DNA of 64,000 nt from Lunularia cruciata (GCA_948567375.1 OX419759.1:59187493-59251492); one strand, 5' to 3'; numbered from the stretch's first letter, positions 32,194 to 45,477 are shown. Notes: generated by a model not told the origin, from the letters alone. A program made the numbers and translations.

Positions 32194-34972
32194 TGTGACA
32201 ACCCGGCAAATATCACTTTTGTGGTAATCGGGTAAGTAAAGTTCGTTCCCACAGAGATATGAGCCAGAAATGTCCAAATACAAAGCAAAGTAACAATGTA
32301 GTTCTTATTGGTTGCGTCTTTAATCTCTCAGGTAGAAACCACACCCAGAAGAGAGTAACAAGCACAGACTCACAGTCTTGTCATGAATTAACACTCCATA
32401 ATCACAACTCCATCAAATCTTTCCAAACAATCGAGATTGTGATGATTCAGGCTATCTCGAAAACGGCACTTCACTGCAAAATGACTTCGCCTCAAAATTG
32501 TGTTCCACCCCTCCACTAAAGGCACAACTTCCTCGATTGAAATTGCTTCACATCAACTTTGCACTGCACTCACAAATGCAGAATACTACCAACACTACAA
32601 TTCCTCTCAGATCTGTCAAGGCATTGCTTCGATTGCACTTCACTCAGGATCAAACACACAAAATGAAGATCAAGGCTGTGGAATCCAACATCCAACAAGC
32701 ACTCTGACTTGCACTTCAAATTTCTTCACACACTCACAAACATAGACACAAAGTTGATACTCAGAATCAAGCTCAAGCAACGAGCACTACTTCACAACAC
32801 TTTGCTTTATCTATTCTCAAAAATAATGAGCACTGAACCACAATTCTCTGCAAATATCACTCTTAAGTAGTGAATCAAATCGACAGTTCTAACAACTATA
32901 CCGTTCTACAACAACTCTTCTAACCTGCAGATCCGAAATGACAATGCACCTCTTCATAACTGCCTCTTCAAATCTCAAAACTATTACTACTCCGATCCGA
33001 TATCTACTTCTTCCTCGGCTTTCAAACCCAAACCTGAAGTAATTTTACTTCCTACTTCTCTTTCCTCGGGTTTCGTATCTTCTACTTCATCTACCAGATC
33101 CAACAATTCCCTTTCCTGATCTGAAATTCCGCTAGTGGGTAATCTATCTAACTCCTTATCTCCCGACCCACTCTTCTCTAATGTCTCCACTGGTAACTCC
33201 AAAGACATTTGTACTCCTATGTTATCTACTTTGGGTTTTGCTCTAACATCTTTCCAAAACTTTTCTATCTCTAGTTTCACTAAGTCTAATCTAATTGAAA
33301 TGTTATCCTCTACCTCTAAAATCTTTCTATCTACACGAGTTCTGAGACTAATTAACAAAGCATTCATATCTGTATCCTTTGCTTGTCTTCACCTCATCTC
33401 CTGCACCAACAACTTCAACTCGTGCAGCCTCATCTCTTCAATCCGAATGCTGGCCTCTGTACTTAACATTGCATTCATTTGGAGGACTATCTCCTTCAAT
33501 GGCTCCAATCTTGTCTTCCTCTCACGTTCACGATCTGCGAGCCAATCCTCTCGGTACATTGCCAACTTTGCCTCGAACTCGGCTTTCATCGACTCCTTCT
33601 CCTTCTCCTTCTGAACAACTCTCTCTTCCTGATTACGAAGTAACTCTCGTAATTGGTCTTCTTCTCTGTATCGTGCCGCCAACTCTTGTTGCCAAAGTTG
33701 CTTCTTCTCCTCAACACTCTCCATCACCCTATTGAGCTCTTGATCCTTTGCTGCTACCCTCGCCATAGCATGGATTACCTCTACTCTTGAATCAACAAAC
33801 CGCTGCTTCAAGATCTCATACTCCGCTACTTGTCTCTCCCTTGCTATGTCACTCTTCTTCACAAGATCCTCTCGATAACTTACTTCTCTCTTCAGGTCTT
33901 CAATTACCTGATTTCTCACCATTGCCTCCGCTCGCAGCACTTCCCTCTCCTCCTCACCTCAGGTTATACTCTCCTTCAACTCCGAGTTCTCTTCTTCTAA
34001 TTGTGCTAATACTTGCAACACAATCTTCACCTCTGGACATGTCGACTGCATTTCCTTCTTCTTGTGCTCCAACTTCACCAACAATGGGCACACAATCTCC
34101 CGTAGGTACTCCACTCCATCACTGGCAACTACTTCATCCCGTTGAGTGATCTCCCTTCTCACGTCTTGTTCTCCCGATACTCGCCTTCTTTGCTGTAGTC
34201 GTTGTATTGGAATTGACACCTCACTTCCCTTCTTCCTTGGGTCCATCGAGACACTTGCTCTTGATGATTTCTATCATGAAACTTGGAAAGCTTACATTCC
34301 AGTTCCATGCCAGAAACGTGATCCAAAGTCGGCTCAAGACTTCGATCCTAGCTATTACATCTAACCTACAAATCGCATGATTTCTCACTACAAATTCAGA
34401 GTTCTTCTTTCCTCCTCCCATCTCTTCTGCCTTCTCACTATCTCTCAATTTCACTCTCGCGACTTCTCCCTTACGCACTACCACGATTCCAACTCTATTT
34501 CCCTTCCCACGATCACCTACAAGATGACTTCTCAACAGCAAAGGAAAATTACTCAACATTTCGTCGTTGTGAGTTTGATTTTTATAGAGTTGCGCTTCTT
34601 CGTCTTTCGTCACTTTGAGTTTCTACCAAGAAATCACACCTCTTGCATGCACATGTCACTGTCAATCAACCTTCGCGCATATGGGCCGCCGGTTTTTGAA
34701 TGGTCTCTTCTTGAATTTCTCGCCCCGACGAAAGGTTGTTAGACTGTCTTGGCCTCGGGTTGAGCTCCTCCTGATACGAAGACAATTTACTTTGGGTTGT
34801 ATGCTGACAGGGCATTTCCGAGTACTTCGCCTTATGACCCGAAGTCACTTTACTTCGGGTTTCATCCTGAAGACTCTTTTCTTCGCCTTCTTTGGCCATA
34901 CAGGCGCAATCCAACTTCTCTATACACTTCTTCTCCTTTATTTTGAAAAAAACAAAAAATGTGGGCTCCACA
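32194..34972 (-). mobile_element. solo LTR of the E2 family, reverse orientation
   Basis: 2,779 bp. On the minus strand it begins TGTGGAGCCCACATTTTTTG (34972) and ends GGTTGTCACA (32194), the ends of the E2 LTRs. Flanked by TTGAC (32189-32193) and ATGAC (34973-34977), a 5-bp duplication with one mismatch. About 1.0 kb present in the E2 3' LTR (roughly 47.55-48.55 kb) is missing. No internal retrotransposon genes accompany it, so it is a solo LTR. It carries the family's LTR reading frame in good condition. Confidence 0.88.
32987..34246 (-). pseudogene. coiled-coil reading frame inside the solo LTR
   Basis: One 420-codon frame on the minus strand, in LTR sense, broken only by two TGA codons (33959-33961 and 33389-33391). 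It starts MDPRKKGSEVSIPIQRLQ, continues through GVEYLREIVCPLLVKLEHKKKEM and a long Glu/Arg/Lys heptad-like coiled coil (QVAEYEILKQRF, VEEKKQLWQQELA, EAKLAMYREDW), then MNALLISLRTRVDRKILEVEDNI and an acidic tail ending VDIGSE. The same protein is seen at 48182-49490 and 39241-39820. No recognised family. A separate upstream frame (34613-34221) also recurs in the other LTR copies. Confidence 0.65.
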
Positions 34973-35590
34973 ATGACATACCAATTGAGAGATTTGAGTA
35001 ACATTGTGAGGAGTGGTCATTTCTATAAAGTTGAGATCTCATGCATGAGGAGTGTGAGAGCAACAAAAAACATGTTTGAGTGTTTGGACTCATTTTGGGA
35101 ACATGAAGGTCACCAAGAGTGGAGATTGAGGATATGAAAGGTTCCCCAAGTGTTTGAGGTGATTGTTAGGGTGGATTTGAGGAGCAGAGAGTTTAAAATA
35201 GAATTTGAAGAGAGTGTTGAGAGGATCCAAAAATCTACATTACTTGGAGGAAAGAGTGAGTCTAAGTGATTTTTATGTGGAGAGAAGGGACATAAGGCAA
35301 GCTCATGTCTATTGACCTTTGAGAACAAGAGATTGAGGGAAAGGAGAGGCTTACTTGACTTGGGTTTACATGTTGGACCTTCTTCACCAAGATTAGGAGG
35401 AGAAGATCTAAGACCAAGGAGTTGTGTGAGGTTTGTGGAGTGGAAGGACTTCCAAAAGAACATTAGTGTAGTGGAATAAAAGCACTTTTGGAGACTTTGG
35501 TGAAGGATCTTGGAGAGATTATTAGTATAGCTACAGAAATATTATCACCTTCATCAATTAGTTCTCAAGATTAGTGATGGAGATGATCTT
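34973..35590 (+). pseudogene. leader ORF with zinc knuckle, before gag (E1)
   Basis: Plus strand: QLRDLSNIVRSGHFYKVEISCMRS, MFECLDSFWEHEGHQEWRLRI, FEVIVRVDLRSREFKIEFEESVERIQK, then FLCGEKGHKASSC with its first Cys lost to a stop, then LRERRGLLDLGLHVGPSSPRLGG. The same ORF is better kept in E3 (61348-61940) and its beginning is present in E4 (63880 on). It lies 5' of gag, an unusual place. The frame is broken by stops. Confidence 0.65.
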
Positions 35591-35806
35591 TCAATTTATG
35601 AATAAACTATCCATGAGGGTTTAATTAATATGCACTCTACAATTTGATGTTGCTATAAAAATCTTGGAGTAACCTAAACTTTTTATACCCTAGGGTGGAT
35701 TACTCTCAAATGGTGTTAGTCATGTATATACTCTATTAGTTATAGAGTGAGAGAAAAGAAAAGAGAAAAAGAAATTGCGAGAAATGAAAGATAGTGAGGA
35801 GTTAAG

Positions 35807-37530
35807 ATGGAGAAATTTCTAGTTTTCTTCTGCAAGGATGCAGAAGATGTGGAAGCCTTTGTGAGAGACTTCAAGAGAGTTTGCATAGGGAAAAAATAAG
35901 AGGAAAAAGAATGAGTGAGCCTCATTATTACTAGATTTCTTTGAGAATACAACACTTACATGGTATGAGTCAGAGGAAAGATGAGCAAGAAGAGTCTTGG
36001 GAGAGTTTGAGTTCAACACTCATTGAGAACTTTCTTCCAAATGAGAGTTATGAGAGATTGATGAGTGAGGTTACCTTTTTGAAACAAGGAGATGGAGAGA
36101 AAGTGAGTCTATCTAGAAAGAGTGGAGAAATTAGAGTCTTGATTTCACATAGTGTTAAGGAAGTGTGGGGATGATGTAGAGACTACTATGATTGGCATAG
36201 TGGCCAAGCTCACCAAGAATTTTGTGGGAGGGTTGAGACCACAAATTACAAGTAAGGTGAGATATGAGAAACCTTCTTCCAAGGTTGAAGCTATCAAGAT
36301 TGCAATTCATATGGATGAGAGTTTAGAAGGAGATGGGAGTGATTTGGTGGTGAAGGAGGTTGTGCGTTCTCCTCTAGGCTACAAACTTGGTGGAACTTCT
36401 AATACTTTGGTAGCAAGGGTTACACCACAAGTAGTAGTTGCTCAAATTCTTGCACCTCCACCAAAAGATCCACTCCAAACTATCACAAAACAACTTGCAA
36501 ATCTCAAGGGCAATGTGGTGCAACTATGAGAGAAGAGAGAGGTGGATCAGAATATGGGGAGAGGGCCTAGGAGTTATAAAAGTTATCCATGTAGAGGAGG
36601 GCAACCAACCAATAATTTCAATGAGAGAAATTGTTTTGGTTGTGGAGGAAGAGGTCATATCCAAAGGAATTGCCCAAATTCCACTTACCATGGAGGAAGG
36701 AGTTATGTAGGAGCCAATAGAGAGAAAGAGGGAGGAAGTGGAACCCAAGTGGCTCCTAATCCAAACAAAGGGAAGGGGACAACATCTATAGATATGGTTG
36801 AGAGTAAGTATGGGAAGGGAGAGTACTCAAACTCCAAAGGTCTTCATTTGGGTATTTTGGCACAAGAGAAGAAGAGAGCTCATTTTATAGAGGATGTGCA
36901 CTCTTCTTAAGGATTTACCCTTAGCCAAGATACTCTTATACCTTCTAGAATCATTTGCAAAACCACTTCAACACCATCAACAACAAAGACTCCAAGGAAG
37001 AAGTTAGGGATGGGAGACTTCTTGATATCAAAGCAACAATGGAACTACAATGTCTTAGAGGATGTTGGTAGTCACAAGGCTAACATCCTAATCGGCCAAC
37101 TGATTGCTTTGAATTCTAATTTGAGAGAGGGTCTTAGAGGTGGTTTGAGTTCTACAAGGATCAAGGAGAAGAAGAAAGCAAAAGCTCTAATATCAATGGG
37201 AGTGGTGGATGCTAAGCCAACACCATGAGAGGCTTGTGAATATGCCTCCAAGATTAATGTGAGAGTGAATGGTCACAACATCAAGGATGCACTTGTTGAT
37301 GGAGGATCTACAATGAATGCCCTATCAAAAGGGTTGATGAATAAGTTAGGTATGATACCCTTTAGACCTTCAACATTTGTGATGAGCATGGCTAACAAAC
37401 AACAAGTTCAACCAATAGGCGTGATGGATAAGGAAGTTGTTTTGGTTATGAGAGTTCAAAATCTCAAACTTTCTAGTCTTGAAGGATTCAAGCTTTGACT
37501 TAATTCTTGGGAAGCCATGGTTTAGAGCAG
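35807..37530 (+). pseudogene. gag and protease (E1)
   Basis: Starts MEKFLVFFCKDAEDVEAFVRDFKR (ATG 35807). Includes ENFLPNESYERLMSEVTFLKQG, GLRPQITSKVRYEKPSSKVEAIKIA, a zinc knuckle CFGCGGRGHIQRNC (about 36630-36675, complete here), and the protease active site ALVDGGSTMNAL (about 37290-37325) with Gly instead of Ser/Thr after Asp, as in E3. Many frameshifts and stops, more than in E3. Confidence 0.8.
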
Positions 37531-37589
37531 CACTTACATTTGATTGATGGCACAAAGGGTACTTGAGGATTGGGCCATCAAACCATAGA

Positions 37590-38157
37590 GTCATAGTTCT
37601 TATGACTAACACAACCAACATTTCTTTCAATGAGGTTGTATTTATCTTTAAGGTGGAGAATTTGGAATGGGTGTTTCCGATTGTCATTGTGAAAAAAAGA
37701 ATGGGAAGCTTTGGGTATGTGTGTATTACAAGAAGCTCAATGCTGTTACCAAAAAGGACTACTACTCATTACCATTCATTGATGAGATCTTGGACAAGGT
37801 GGTGGGTCATGAGAGGTATAGTTTTGGAGATGGTTATAGTGGATATAACCAAATCAAGATTGCACCAAAGCATCAACAACTCACCATATTCAGCACACCT
37901 TGGGGAACTTATGCTTTCAAAGTCATACCTTTTGGGCTTTGCAATGCTCTTGCCACATTACAATGGTTCATGAACTAGGTATTTGAATCTTTCATTGGGA
38001 AATTTGTAAGAGATTTCATTGAAGACTTTTGTGTCTATTGGAGCAAGAGGAGCACTTTGAGCACCTAATCAAGGTCTTGCAATGCTTGGATGAAGCAAAT
38101 GCATCACTTAAGCTAGAGAAACACATTTTTGGAGGTGAAGAAGGTCTACTTTTGGAG
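37590..38157 (+). pseudogene. reverse transcriptase, N-terminal part (E1)
   Basis: FIFKVENLEWVFPIVIVKK, then VCVYYKKLNAVTKKDYYSLPFIDEILDKV, FGDGYSGYNQIKIAP, PFGLCNALATLQ. The catalytic box reads FIEDFCVY, with Glu for the first Asp. The frame is cut at 38157/38163 by E2 and resumes at 50591 (ISKDGIAIDLEKVRKIS). The protease-RT linker seen in E3 is deleted. Confidence 0.85.
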
Positions 38158-39240
38158 CACATTGTGGTACCCACATTTTTGTTTTTTTCTTATTTTTGGA
38201 AGAAGAAGTGTACAAATGTTGTATTGTGCCTATATGGCATCATAAGGCAAAGAATGGTGTCTTTGGGTTGTAACCCAAGGTAAAGTGACTTTGTGTTAGA
38301 AGATAAATTACTTGGATTGGTCTTGATAGCTTTTCAACCCAAAGTAAGGAGACTTTGGCTAAGGGGTGCTCAACCCAAGGTGAGGACAATGTAACAACTT
38401 TCCTTTGGGGTTGAACATTCAAGAAGATATTGCATAGAAAAAAATGGTTGGCCTAGGGGCGGGGGGAAAATTGACAGTGATAGGAGCATGCTGGAGGTGT
38501 GATTTCTTGGTAGGAAATTGTGAAGTGAAGTGAAGAAAGATGGAGGAGGCACGCTACTATAAGAGTTGGGATAGAGACAAAGAGATGATAAGTAATTTTC
38601 CATTGCCTTTAAGAAGTTGTCCTAAGGGAGATCATAGAAAAGAAAATGTTGTAAGAGACACGTTGGTGCATCAAGAGGAAGTCAAGAGAGTTAGTCCAGG
38701 GATCAATCAAAAGAGTAGTCACCCATCTATAGTGGAGGAGAGTAAGATGAGAGGTGGAAAGAACTCGGAATTTGTAGTGAGAAATCATGCAATCTGGCGA
38801 TTAGATGTGATTGCCAGAATTGAAGTCTTGAGCAGACTTTGGATCACCTTTCTGGCATGGAATAAGAATCTTAGTTTTCTAGGTTTCATGATCAAGATCA
38901 TCAAGAGTAAATGTCTTGCTGGACAGAGTCAGATTTGAGGTTAGTACTTAGAAGAGAGGCGGATGAGGAATAGGGTGCCACATCCTTGGGGAAAGGAGAA
39001 GTAGCTGAGGACATACAAGAAGTGTGAGATGCCTTTTCTTCAAAGTGCACAAAGAATGGTTATAAAGTTGAGACTTACAAGGACCCTATAAGGAGATGCA
39101 TCATAGGAGCAATGATGTCTATCTTCAAGCCAGGGCAAACAACTTATGTGATGAAAAATCAACCAACATTCTTCCATAAGATCTTTACAAGGGAACCAAT
39201 TAATTGGGCAAAGTGATTCTATTAGTGCACGAGACAAATA

Positions 39241-39820
39241 GTGTGGAATATGCGGGACAAGTTGCCTAGGGAAGATTGGCAAGCGGATCGAGAACGGGAG
39301 AGAAGGATGAGGCTTGAGCTATTGAAGGAGATTGTAATCAAGATGAACGTGATGTTGAGTACAAAAGCCAATGTGCGGATTGAACAAATGAGATTACACA
39401 AGTTAAGGTTGGTGGTGCAAGAGACGAGGAGGAGAAATGTGAATGATAAAGATTTGAATGCTTTGCTGATTAGTCTCAAAACTCGTGTAGATAGGAAGAT
39501 ATTGGAAGTGGAAGACAATATCACAATTAGATTGGATTTAGTTAAGTTAAAGATAGATAAAATTGGGAAGGATGTAAGAGCAAAGCCCAAAGTCAATGAG
39601 ATAGGAATACAAATATCTTCAAAGTTACCATTGGAGATATTAGAGAAGAGTGGGTTGGGAGATCAAGAGTGAGGAAGGTTACCCATGGCAGGAATTGTAG
39701 ATCAAGAAGAAGTGTTAGAGGAGTTAGTAGTTGTGAAACACAAGGATAGAGTAGTATGTGAGGTTACTTTGGGATCATGTTTTGAAGCCGAGGAAGAGGT
39801 AGACATTGGATTGAAGTAGT
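39241..39820 (+). pseudogene. C-terminal part of the LTR reading frame (5' LTR of E2)
   Basis: Frame 39241-39672 and its continuation to about 39820 (past one TGA) encode the coiled-coil C terminus (DWQADRERERRMRLE, DLNALLISLKTRVDRKILEV, ending EEEVDIGLK). Homologous to 32987-33600 (reverse) and 49230-49790. The N-terminal part is missing because of the LTR deletion. Confidence 0.6.
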
Positions 39821-39937
39821 AACACTTTTGAGATTTGAAGACGCAAATATGAAGATGTGCATTGTCATTTTGGATCTGTAAGTAGGAAGAGTTATTAGGA
39901 AACGGTATAGTTGTTAGTAACTATCGAGTGCTCTGCC

Positions 39938-39945
39938 TATTTAAA
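39938..39945 (+). promoter_or_regulatory. TATA box candidate in E2 5' LTR
   Basis: TATTTAAA downstream of the LTR reading frame, about 675 bases before the LTR end. It would place the reading frame in U3 and the transcription start near 39970. The 3' LTR has the weaker TATTTGAA at the matching place (near 49910). Confidence 0.45.
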
Positions 39946-41090
39946 GGTGGCATTTGTAGTATATTGTTTGTTTAGTGCTCATGATTTTTGAGAATAGATA
40001 AAGCAAAGTGCTGATTTCAATGCTTGTCACTTGAGCTTGATTCCAAGTATCAACATTCTGTGTGTGTATTTGTGAGTGTGTGAAGAATTTTGAAGTGAAG
40101 AATCAATATGCTTGTTGGATGGTGGATTCCATAGCTTTGATCTTCATTCTGTGTGTTTGATCTTGAGTGAAGTGCAATCAGAGCAAGGCCTTGATAGATT
40201 TGAGAGGAATTGTACTATTGGTAGTATTTTGCAATTGTGAGTGCAATGCAATGTTGATGTGAAGCAATTTCAATCAAGGAAGTTGTGCCTTCAGTGGAGG
40301 GGTGGAACACAATATTGAGGTGAAGTTGTTTTGTAATGGAGTGCCATTTTTGGGAGAGATTGAATCATCACAATCAAGATTGTTTGGAAAGATTTGATGG
40401 AGTTGTGATTAAGTGTGACAACTTATTGTGAGGAGACTATGAGTCAATGCTTGTTACTCTCTTTTGGGTGTGGTTTTTGCTTGAGAGATTAAAGATGCAA
40501 CCAAGGGGAACTACTTGTTACTATTTGACTTTGTATTTGACAAATTCTAAATTGTATCTCTATGGGAACAAACTTTACTTACTTGATTACCACAAAAGGG
40601 ATATTTTCTGGGTTGTCACATGATTTAGGCACGATGCCGAGAATACAAATCTCAAAAGTGGAAGAATATAAAGCCAATTTCAAAACTGGATGTCAAAGCA
40701 ATATGATTGTCTACATTGAGAGAACAACAAGAAGAGAGAGTTCAAAGATGAACGTTGCATTGTGAATAAGAAGATTGCCTGAAAATCCAATCCACTTTTG
40801 ATGAAACCAAATGGGAGGCATTGGACTTTCAACTTCTTCACAAAGTACAAGAAGCCTTGCAAGAACTTGATCAAAAGAAATGAAAAGGCGGTTGGCAAGG
40901 AAATTTCTTGTCTCCCTTTGCCAAGAAGAAGAAAGACTCAAGTGGGCAGATATATTCATTACAGCCCAGTATACCAACTTCCCCTAAAGCTATAAAGGAA
41001 GTCAAATTTATCAAGAAATTTGTGCAAGAAAAGACAACACAAACACTAACAGAAGAAGAGTGTCAACACCTTCTATGCATGTTTCCTTGA

Positions 41091-42600
41091 TTGTCTCAAA
41101 GGAATTTTGAAGAGCACTTTGAAGGTGGTGAGCCTTTTTCTTCCACTCAGGTTGATGTTGACATAGTCAAGGTGGAAGTAATTGTTGAGGAAGACCCGAC
41201 GGTGAACTTGACTAATTGGAATTTCTGGGCTATTAACACAATGTCTATACTAGCTAGTTCCTTGGCTCCCTTAAGTTCAACTTTACCACAACCAATTCTA
41301 CCGAGCCAAACAATGACTTTGTTACCTATCACCCAACATGCGTATTAGAAGTATAAGGGGACAGAACAAGACCAAGACCCCAATGAATTCAAAGAATCCA
41401 AAGTCATCTCCTTTGCTAATAAGGAAACATGACTTGGCGGATTGCTTGAGAATTTTTCCAAGTCTGCTCCAAAAGAAGGCTCAAAGTTAGTATACTCACA
41501 CAACCCAAAAGAGATTTGTACCGGCGGACTGGGCAGACTTGAAAAACAATTTCTTGGAATGCTTCTCGGTGATTATGACATGAGTGTCTTTGCAGCGCTC
41601 AATGATTTGGACAGAGGCAAGAAGGACAAGTTGGGAGACTACTCTGAGCGGTTCATGGCGCTCTTGAATCGAGTTCCAAAGCAATTGGGTGTGGTGGGTT
41701 ACTCCGATGCCCAAGCCATTACCTAGTACCTTGGAGGACTTTCACCAGACATTTGGATCTTTGCTAGGGAGAGGAATGTAACTTCCCTGGATAAGGTACT
41801 TCCTTGGATAAGGTACTCAAACATGTCACCCATTATGAGGTGGCTCACTCTCATTCTGCCGGTAATTGAAGAAATCAGGAGAAGAAAGGCAAGAAGGCTA
41901 GAAGGAGACCTTCCCATAGTACATCCCTTTCTTTGGAGGAATCCTCCACCTCTTCAAGTTCTTCTTTAGTATCCAAAGAAGAAACAAAGCCAAGAAGAAT
42001 ACAAAGACGTGGAGGCAAGAAACCATTGACACCTCTTGTGAAGAGTGTATATAAGGCAGACAACAAGCTTGATGCTCTTGTCAAAGAGTTTTTGGATTTT
42101 ACAATCTAGATGATTGGGGCAAAGGACCAAAGAAAGCTCCATCATTTGGCAGATCCAACATATGGTGCACTACGTGTGGCAAGTCAGGTCATGCAAACAT
42201 GAAATGCAATACTCGTAATGCATTTCCAGTGCAACAGATTGATTGGGTTCCGAGATGGAACCAAGAAGAAGAAGAGGAGGCGGTGTACCAAACCCAAGAG
42301 GTACCGCCTCAAGCGAGCACATCATACCAAGGTTTGAGGTATGGACCAAGGGAGTATATCCTCAATGCTCCCGCATGAAGACCACCGATAAGCAACCAAA
42401 ATTGACCTCAAAATGTTGCACCTGGAGCATGTTACAATTGTGGCTCAATGGGACATTGGTCTCTAAACTGTCCGGAGCCAAAACGGCAAATTGGGTATGT
42501 TCTCCTATGTGGGAATTATAAAGAATCGGGTCATACTGGCAACCAATGCCCTCATCCACCAAACCCAAAGCTGCCTATAAAATATGTATAGACTCCCACT
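41091..42600 (+). pseudogene. gag with zinc knuckles (E2)
   Basis: Capsid-like part with LEKQFLGMLLGDYDMSVFAALNDL and YSERFMALLNRVPKQLG (41442-41726), then two or three zinc knuckles: CTTCGKSGHANMKC (about 42172-42213), a [14 protein letters not shown] piece (about 42428-42470) and a third [14 protein letters not shown]-like piece (about 42510-42551). Frames shift several times. The role is RNA packaging. Confidence 0.75.
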
Positions 42601-44090
42601 TAACATGCCATGGTGTAGGCAAAAGGAGATACAAATGTAAATTGTATAACACTTGAAGAAGAGAGACCTCAAGAAGGGAGCCCGGCCTCTGAAGGAGAAT
42701 GACCAGACTTCAAAATTTTGAAGGTTGAGACACGCTCAAGTAAGAAGAACCATGATCCCAAGGAACTGAGCACGACCTCTTCGTCCTCACAAAAGGTGAA
42801 GATACTATGCCCAAAGTCAACTCTTTCTGCCAAGGAGGAAAAGATTCTTGCAAAAGCTAAAGCTAAAGCTAAGGCATTGCGGAAAAAACTCACAGAAGCA
42901 GTACTCAAAACTCAAGAGATAAGTTTGGAGGAGGAGACAAAGACAAAGGCTCTCGTTTTCCCGACAAACATTAGATCCAAAGTAATGAATCTGATCTAAG
43001 CCAAGGTGGGCCAACCCACGGAACCTTTGGTCAAGATCACTAGTACTCCCATCACCATCATGAAGTGTCCTAAAGTCAAATTCAAACAGGTTGATACTTC
43101 AAACCCAAAGACTAAGGCAAAGAAGGTGAAATTAGGGGGAGTACCTCAATATGATATTGTTGTAGATTTGGCATCCACGAGTGTGAACGTCACATTCAAG
43201 CAACTGCAAGAAGACAATAAGCTGTATAAGAAGCAACTAAATTCCGCCCTCAAGAAAGTAAGGCAATGTCTAAAAAAGACCTGCCTGCAATTTATCAAAT
43301 TGAACAGGAAGATTTAGGATCTCCCGAAGTTGATGCGGAGATTGTTGGGTGCATGATCATCTTGATACCCATTGATTTGGGTTCCATGGTGAATGTCATG
43401 ACCAAAGATACTACAAATTGACTAGGGTATCATACATTTGAGCCAACATCCTGAGTTTTGAAATTTGCAGACCAAACCAGGAGACAGCCTTTAGGCATGC
43501 TGTCAAATATTACCACAATCATTGGAGAGGTGCACTTCAAGTTGACTTACATTATGTTGTGACTAGTGACTAAAATGGGTTACCCATTGTTGATCAGAAG
43601 ATCCTGGTTTTATAGTGCCCAAGTTGTGGTGGATTGGCACCAATAGAAGTTGTGGTTTATGGACATTTTGTCCAAAGACCAGTAGCTAGTGACTGTGAGT
43701 TGGATGAAGGTTCCTCACCTCAAGGAAACAACTTTGTCAAAAGACGAGGATGAATCCCAAGACTCATCATCTTCATCTTCGAAGACTCCAAAGACAAAGT
43801 CCAAGTCAATTACTTGGAATGTTATGAGGTGGATATAGAAAATAAAAACCCATATGACCTTGCCTTGGGTGAACATGACTTGGAGGAAGGGAGTTTAATG
43901 GCAGCTCGACTCAGACTTAGCCAAGTGAGCCATGTTGAAGGAGTCATCAACCCCAATGATTGTCAAGATGTTGTATTGACTAAAGGAAAATATTTCGAAA
44001 ATTTCAAAGACAATCACTTTGGAGGAGTTGGCAGAATACACTGCCCTATTTGTAGAATTCCAGGATGTATTCACCTAGTCTATTGATCAA
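42601..44090 (+). pseudogene. gag-pol linker and protease (E2)
   Basis: 42718-42999 and 43006-43317 are Lys/Glu-rich linker frames without a clear domain. 43320-43420 gives IVGCMIILIPIDLGSMVNVM, which aligns with the aspartic protease active site, with Leu after Asp. 43814-44086 is the region before RT. Decayed. Confidence 0.5.
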
Positions 44091-45477
44091 ATGCCAGGTA
44101 TTCCACCAGACTTTGGAGAACACCAGATTGATCTAGTTGAGGGTGCAGTTCTGGTTTGGCAGAGACAATACCGCCTGAACCCAAACTACTCACTCTTGGT
44201 GAAAGATGAAATTAACAAGTACTTGGGGGCCAAAGTAATCTGTCCTATCTTAAGCAGTGAGTGGATCTCACCCATTGTCATTGCCTCAAAGAAGAAAATG
44301 GGGAAGATTGGAGTGTGCTAAGATTTCCGCAAACTGAATGCAGTCACAAGGAAGGATCATCATCCCTTGCCTTTTCCCTTGCCCTACCTTGGATCAAGTA
44401 GCTGGTCATCTCTACTACAATTTTCTCGATGGATTTTCAGGGTACAATCAAGTATCCATCCGAGAAGAGGACAAGGATAGAACCACATTCACTACCAATT
44501 GGGGCACTTTTGCTTACAATCAAATGCCCTTTGGGTTGTGTAATGCTCCAACTATGTTCCAGTGGATGATAAATGAAATCTTCAAGGATTTCTTGTGAAA
44601 ATTTTTGGAAGTTTTCATTGATGATTTTTGTGTGTTTGGGCAAAGAGATGTACATTTGGTTTATCTTTGCCAAACTTTTGAAAGGTGTCATTTTGCCTGT
44701 TTGTCATTACACTTGGAGAAATGCTTCTTTGCAATGATAGGGGGAATTCTCATGGGGCATTGGGTGTCAAGCAGAGGTGTTGAAGTTGATGTCAAGAAGG
44801 TGAAAGTTATCTCAGCTTTGGAATCCCCAAAAAATCCAGAAGTTGAGAGCCTTCTAGGGACATGTCAAATACTACAGACACTTTGTTTCAAACTATGTGG
44901 TGCTTGCTGCATCCCTTACAAAGATTCTGAAGAAGTCCAAAGACTACTTGTAGGAAGCAAGTCAAGAAGAAGCTTTCAAAGTATTGGAGAGGAAATTGGT
45001 TGAAGCACTAATTATGAGGGCCCCAAATTGGGAACACTCTTTTCATGTGTATGTAGACACTTTGTCCATGGCAATTGGAGTAGTCTTGAGTCAAAAGGAC
45101 AACAAGAAGAAGGATTATGCAACCTATTATGCCAACCAACAACTTTCAGTTTCAGAAAAGAACTATTTGAGGACTGAAAGAGAAGCACTTGAAATGGTTT
45201 ATGCCTGCAAAAAGTTTCACCACTACCTATGGGATACAAGTTTGTCTTCTATGTTGACCATTACGCATTGCAACATTTGGTCAAGAAGGCAGACTTGTCC
45301 AAGCAAATTGCAAGATGGATCTTGTTATTACAAGAATTCACATATACTATACAAGTAAGGAAAGGAGCTTCATATTCCAATGCGGACTTCTTATCCAGGT
45401 TAGAAATTCAAGACCAAGAATGGGAGGTCAATGATTGGTTCCTTGAAAAAGAGTTATATCAGCTAACAACAATGTAA
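44091..45477 (+). pseudogene. reverse transcriptase and RNase H (E2)
   Basis: QIDLVEGAVLVWQRQYRLNP, SSEWISPIVIASKK, FRKLNAVTRKDHHPLPF, YNFLDGFSGYNQVSIREEDKDRTTF, MPFGLCNAPTMFQ and catalytic FIDDFCVFG (about 44616-44640, both Asp present), then HLEKCFF, a RNase H block with YVDTLSMAIGVVLSQKD, ERLEALEMVYACKKFHHYL-like, VDHYALQHLV and RKGASYSNADFLSRL. Stops within but most motifs are readable. Confidence 0.88.

Larger units (their letters stand above)
38163..40620 (+). repeat. 5' LTR of E2 (internally deleted)
   Basis: Matches the 3' LTR at both ends. At about 39265 sequence corresponding to 47.92 kb joins directly to sequence corresponding to 49.23 kb, a deletion of about 1.3 kb. A TATA candidate lies at 39938-39945. 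TGATTTAGGCACG follows the LTR end and may be a primer-binding site with TGG changed to TGA. Confidence 0.88.

Noticed and set aside
33135-33614. Plus-strand Ser/Phe-rich frame of 159 codons in the solo LTR
   Set aside because: Mirror image of the coiled-coil frame on the minus strand, which recurs with conserved protein sequence in the other LTR copies.
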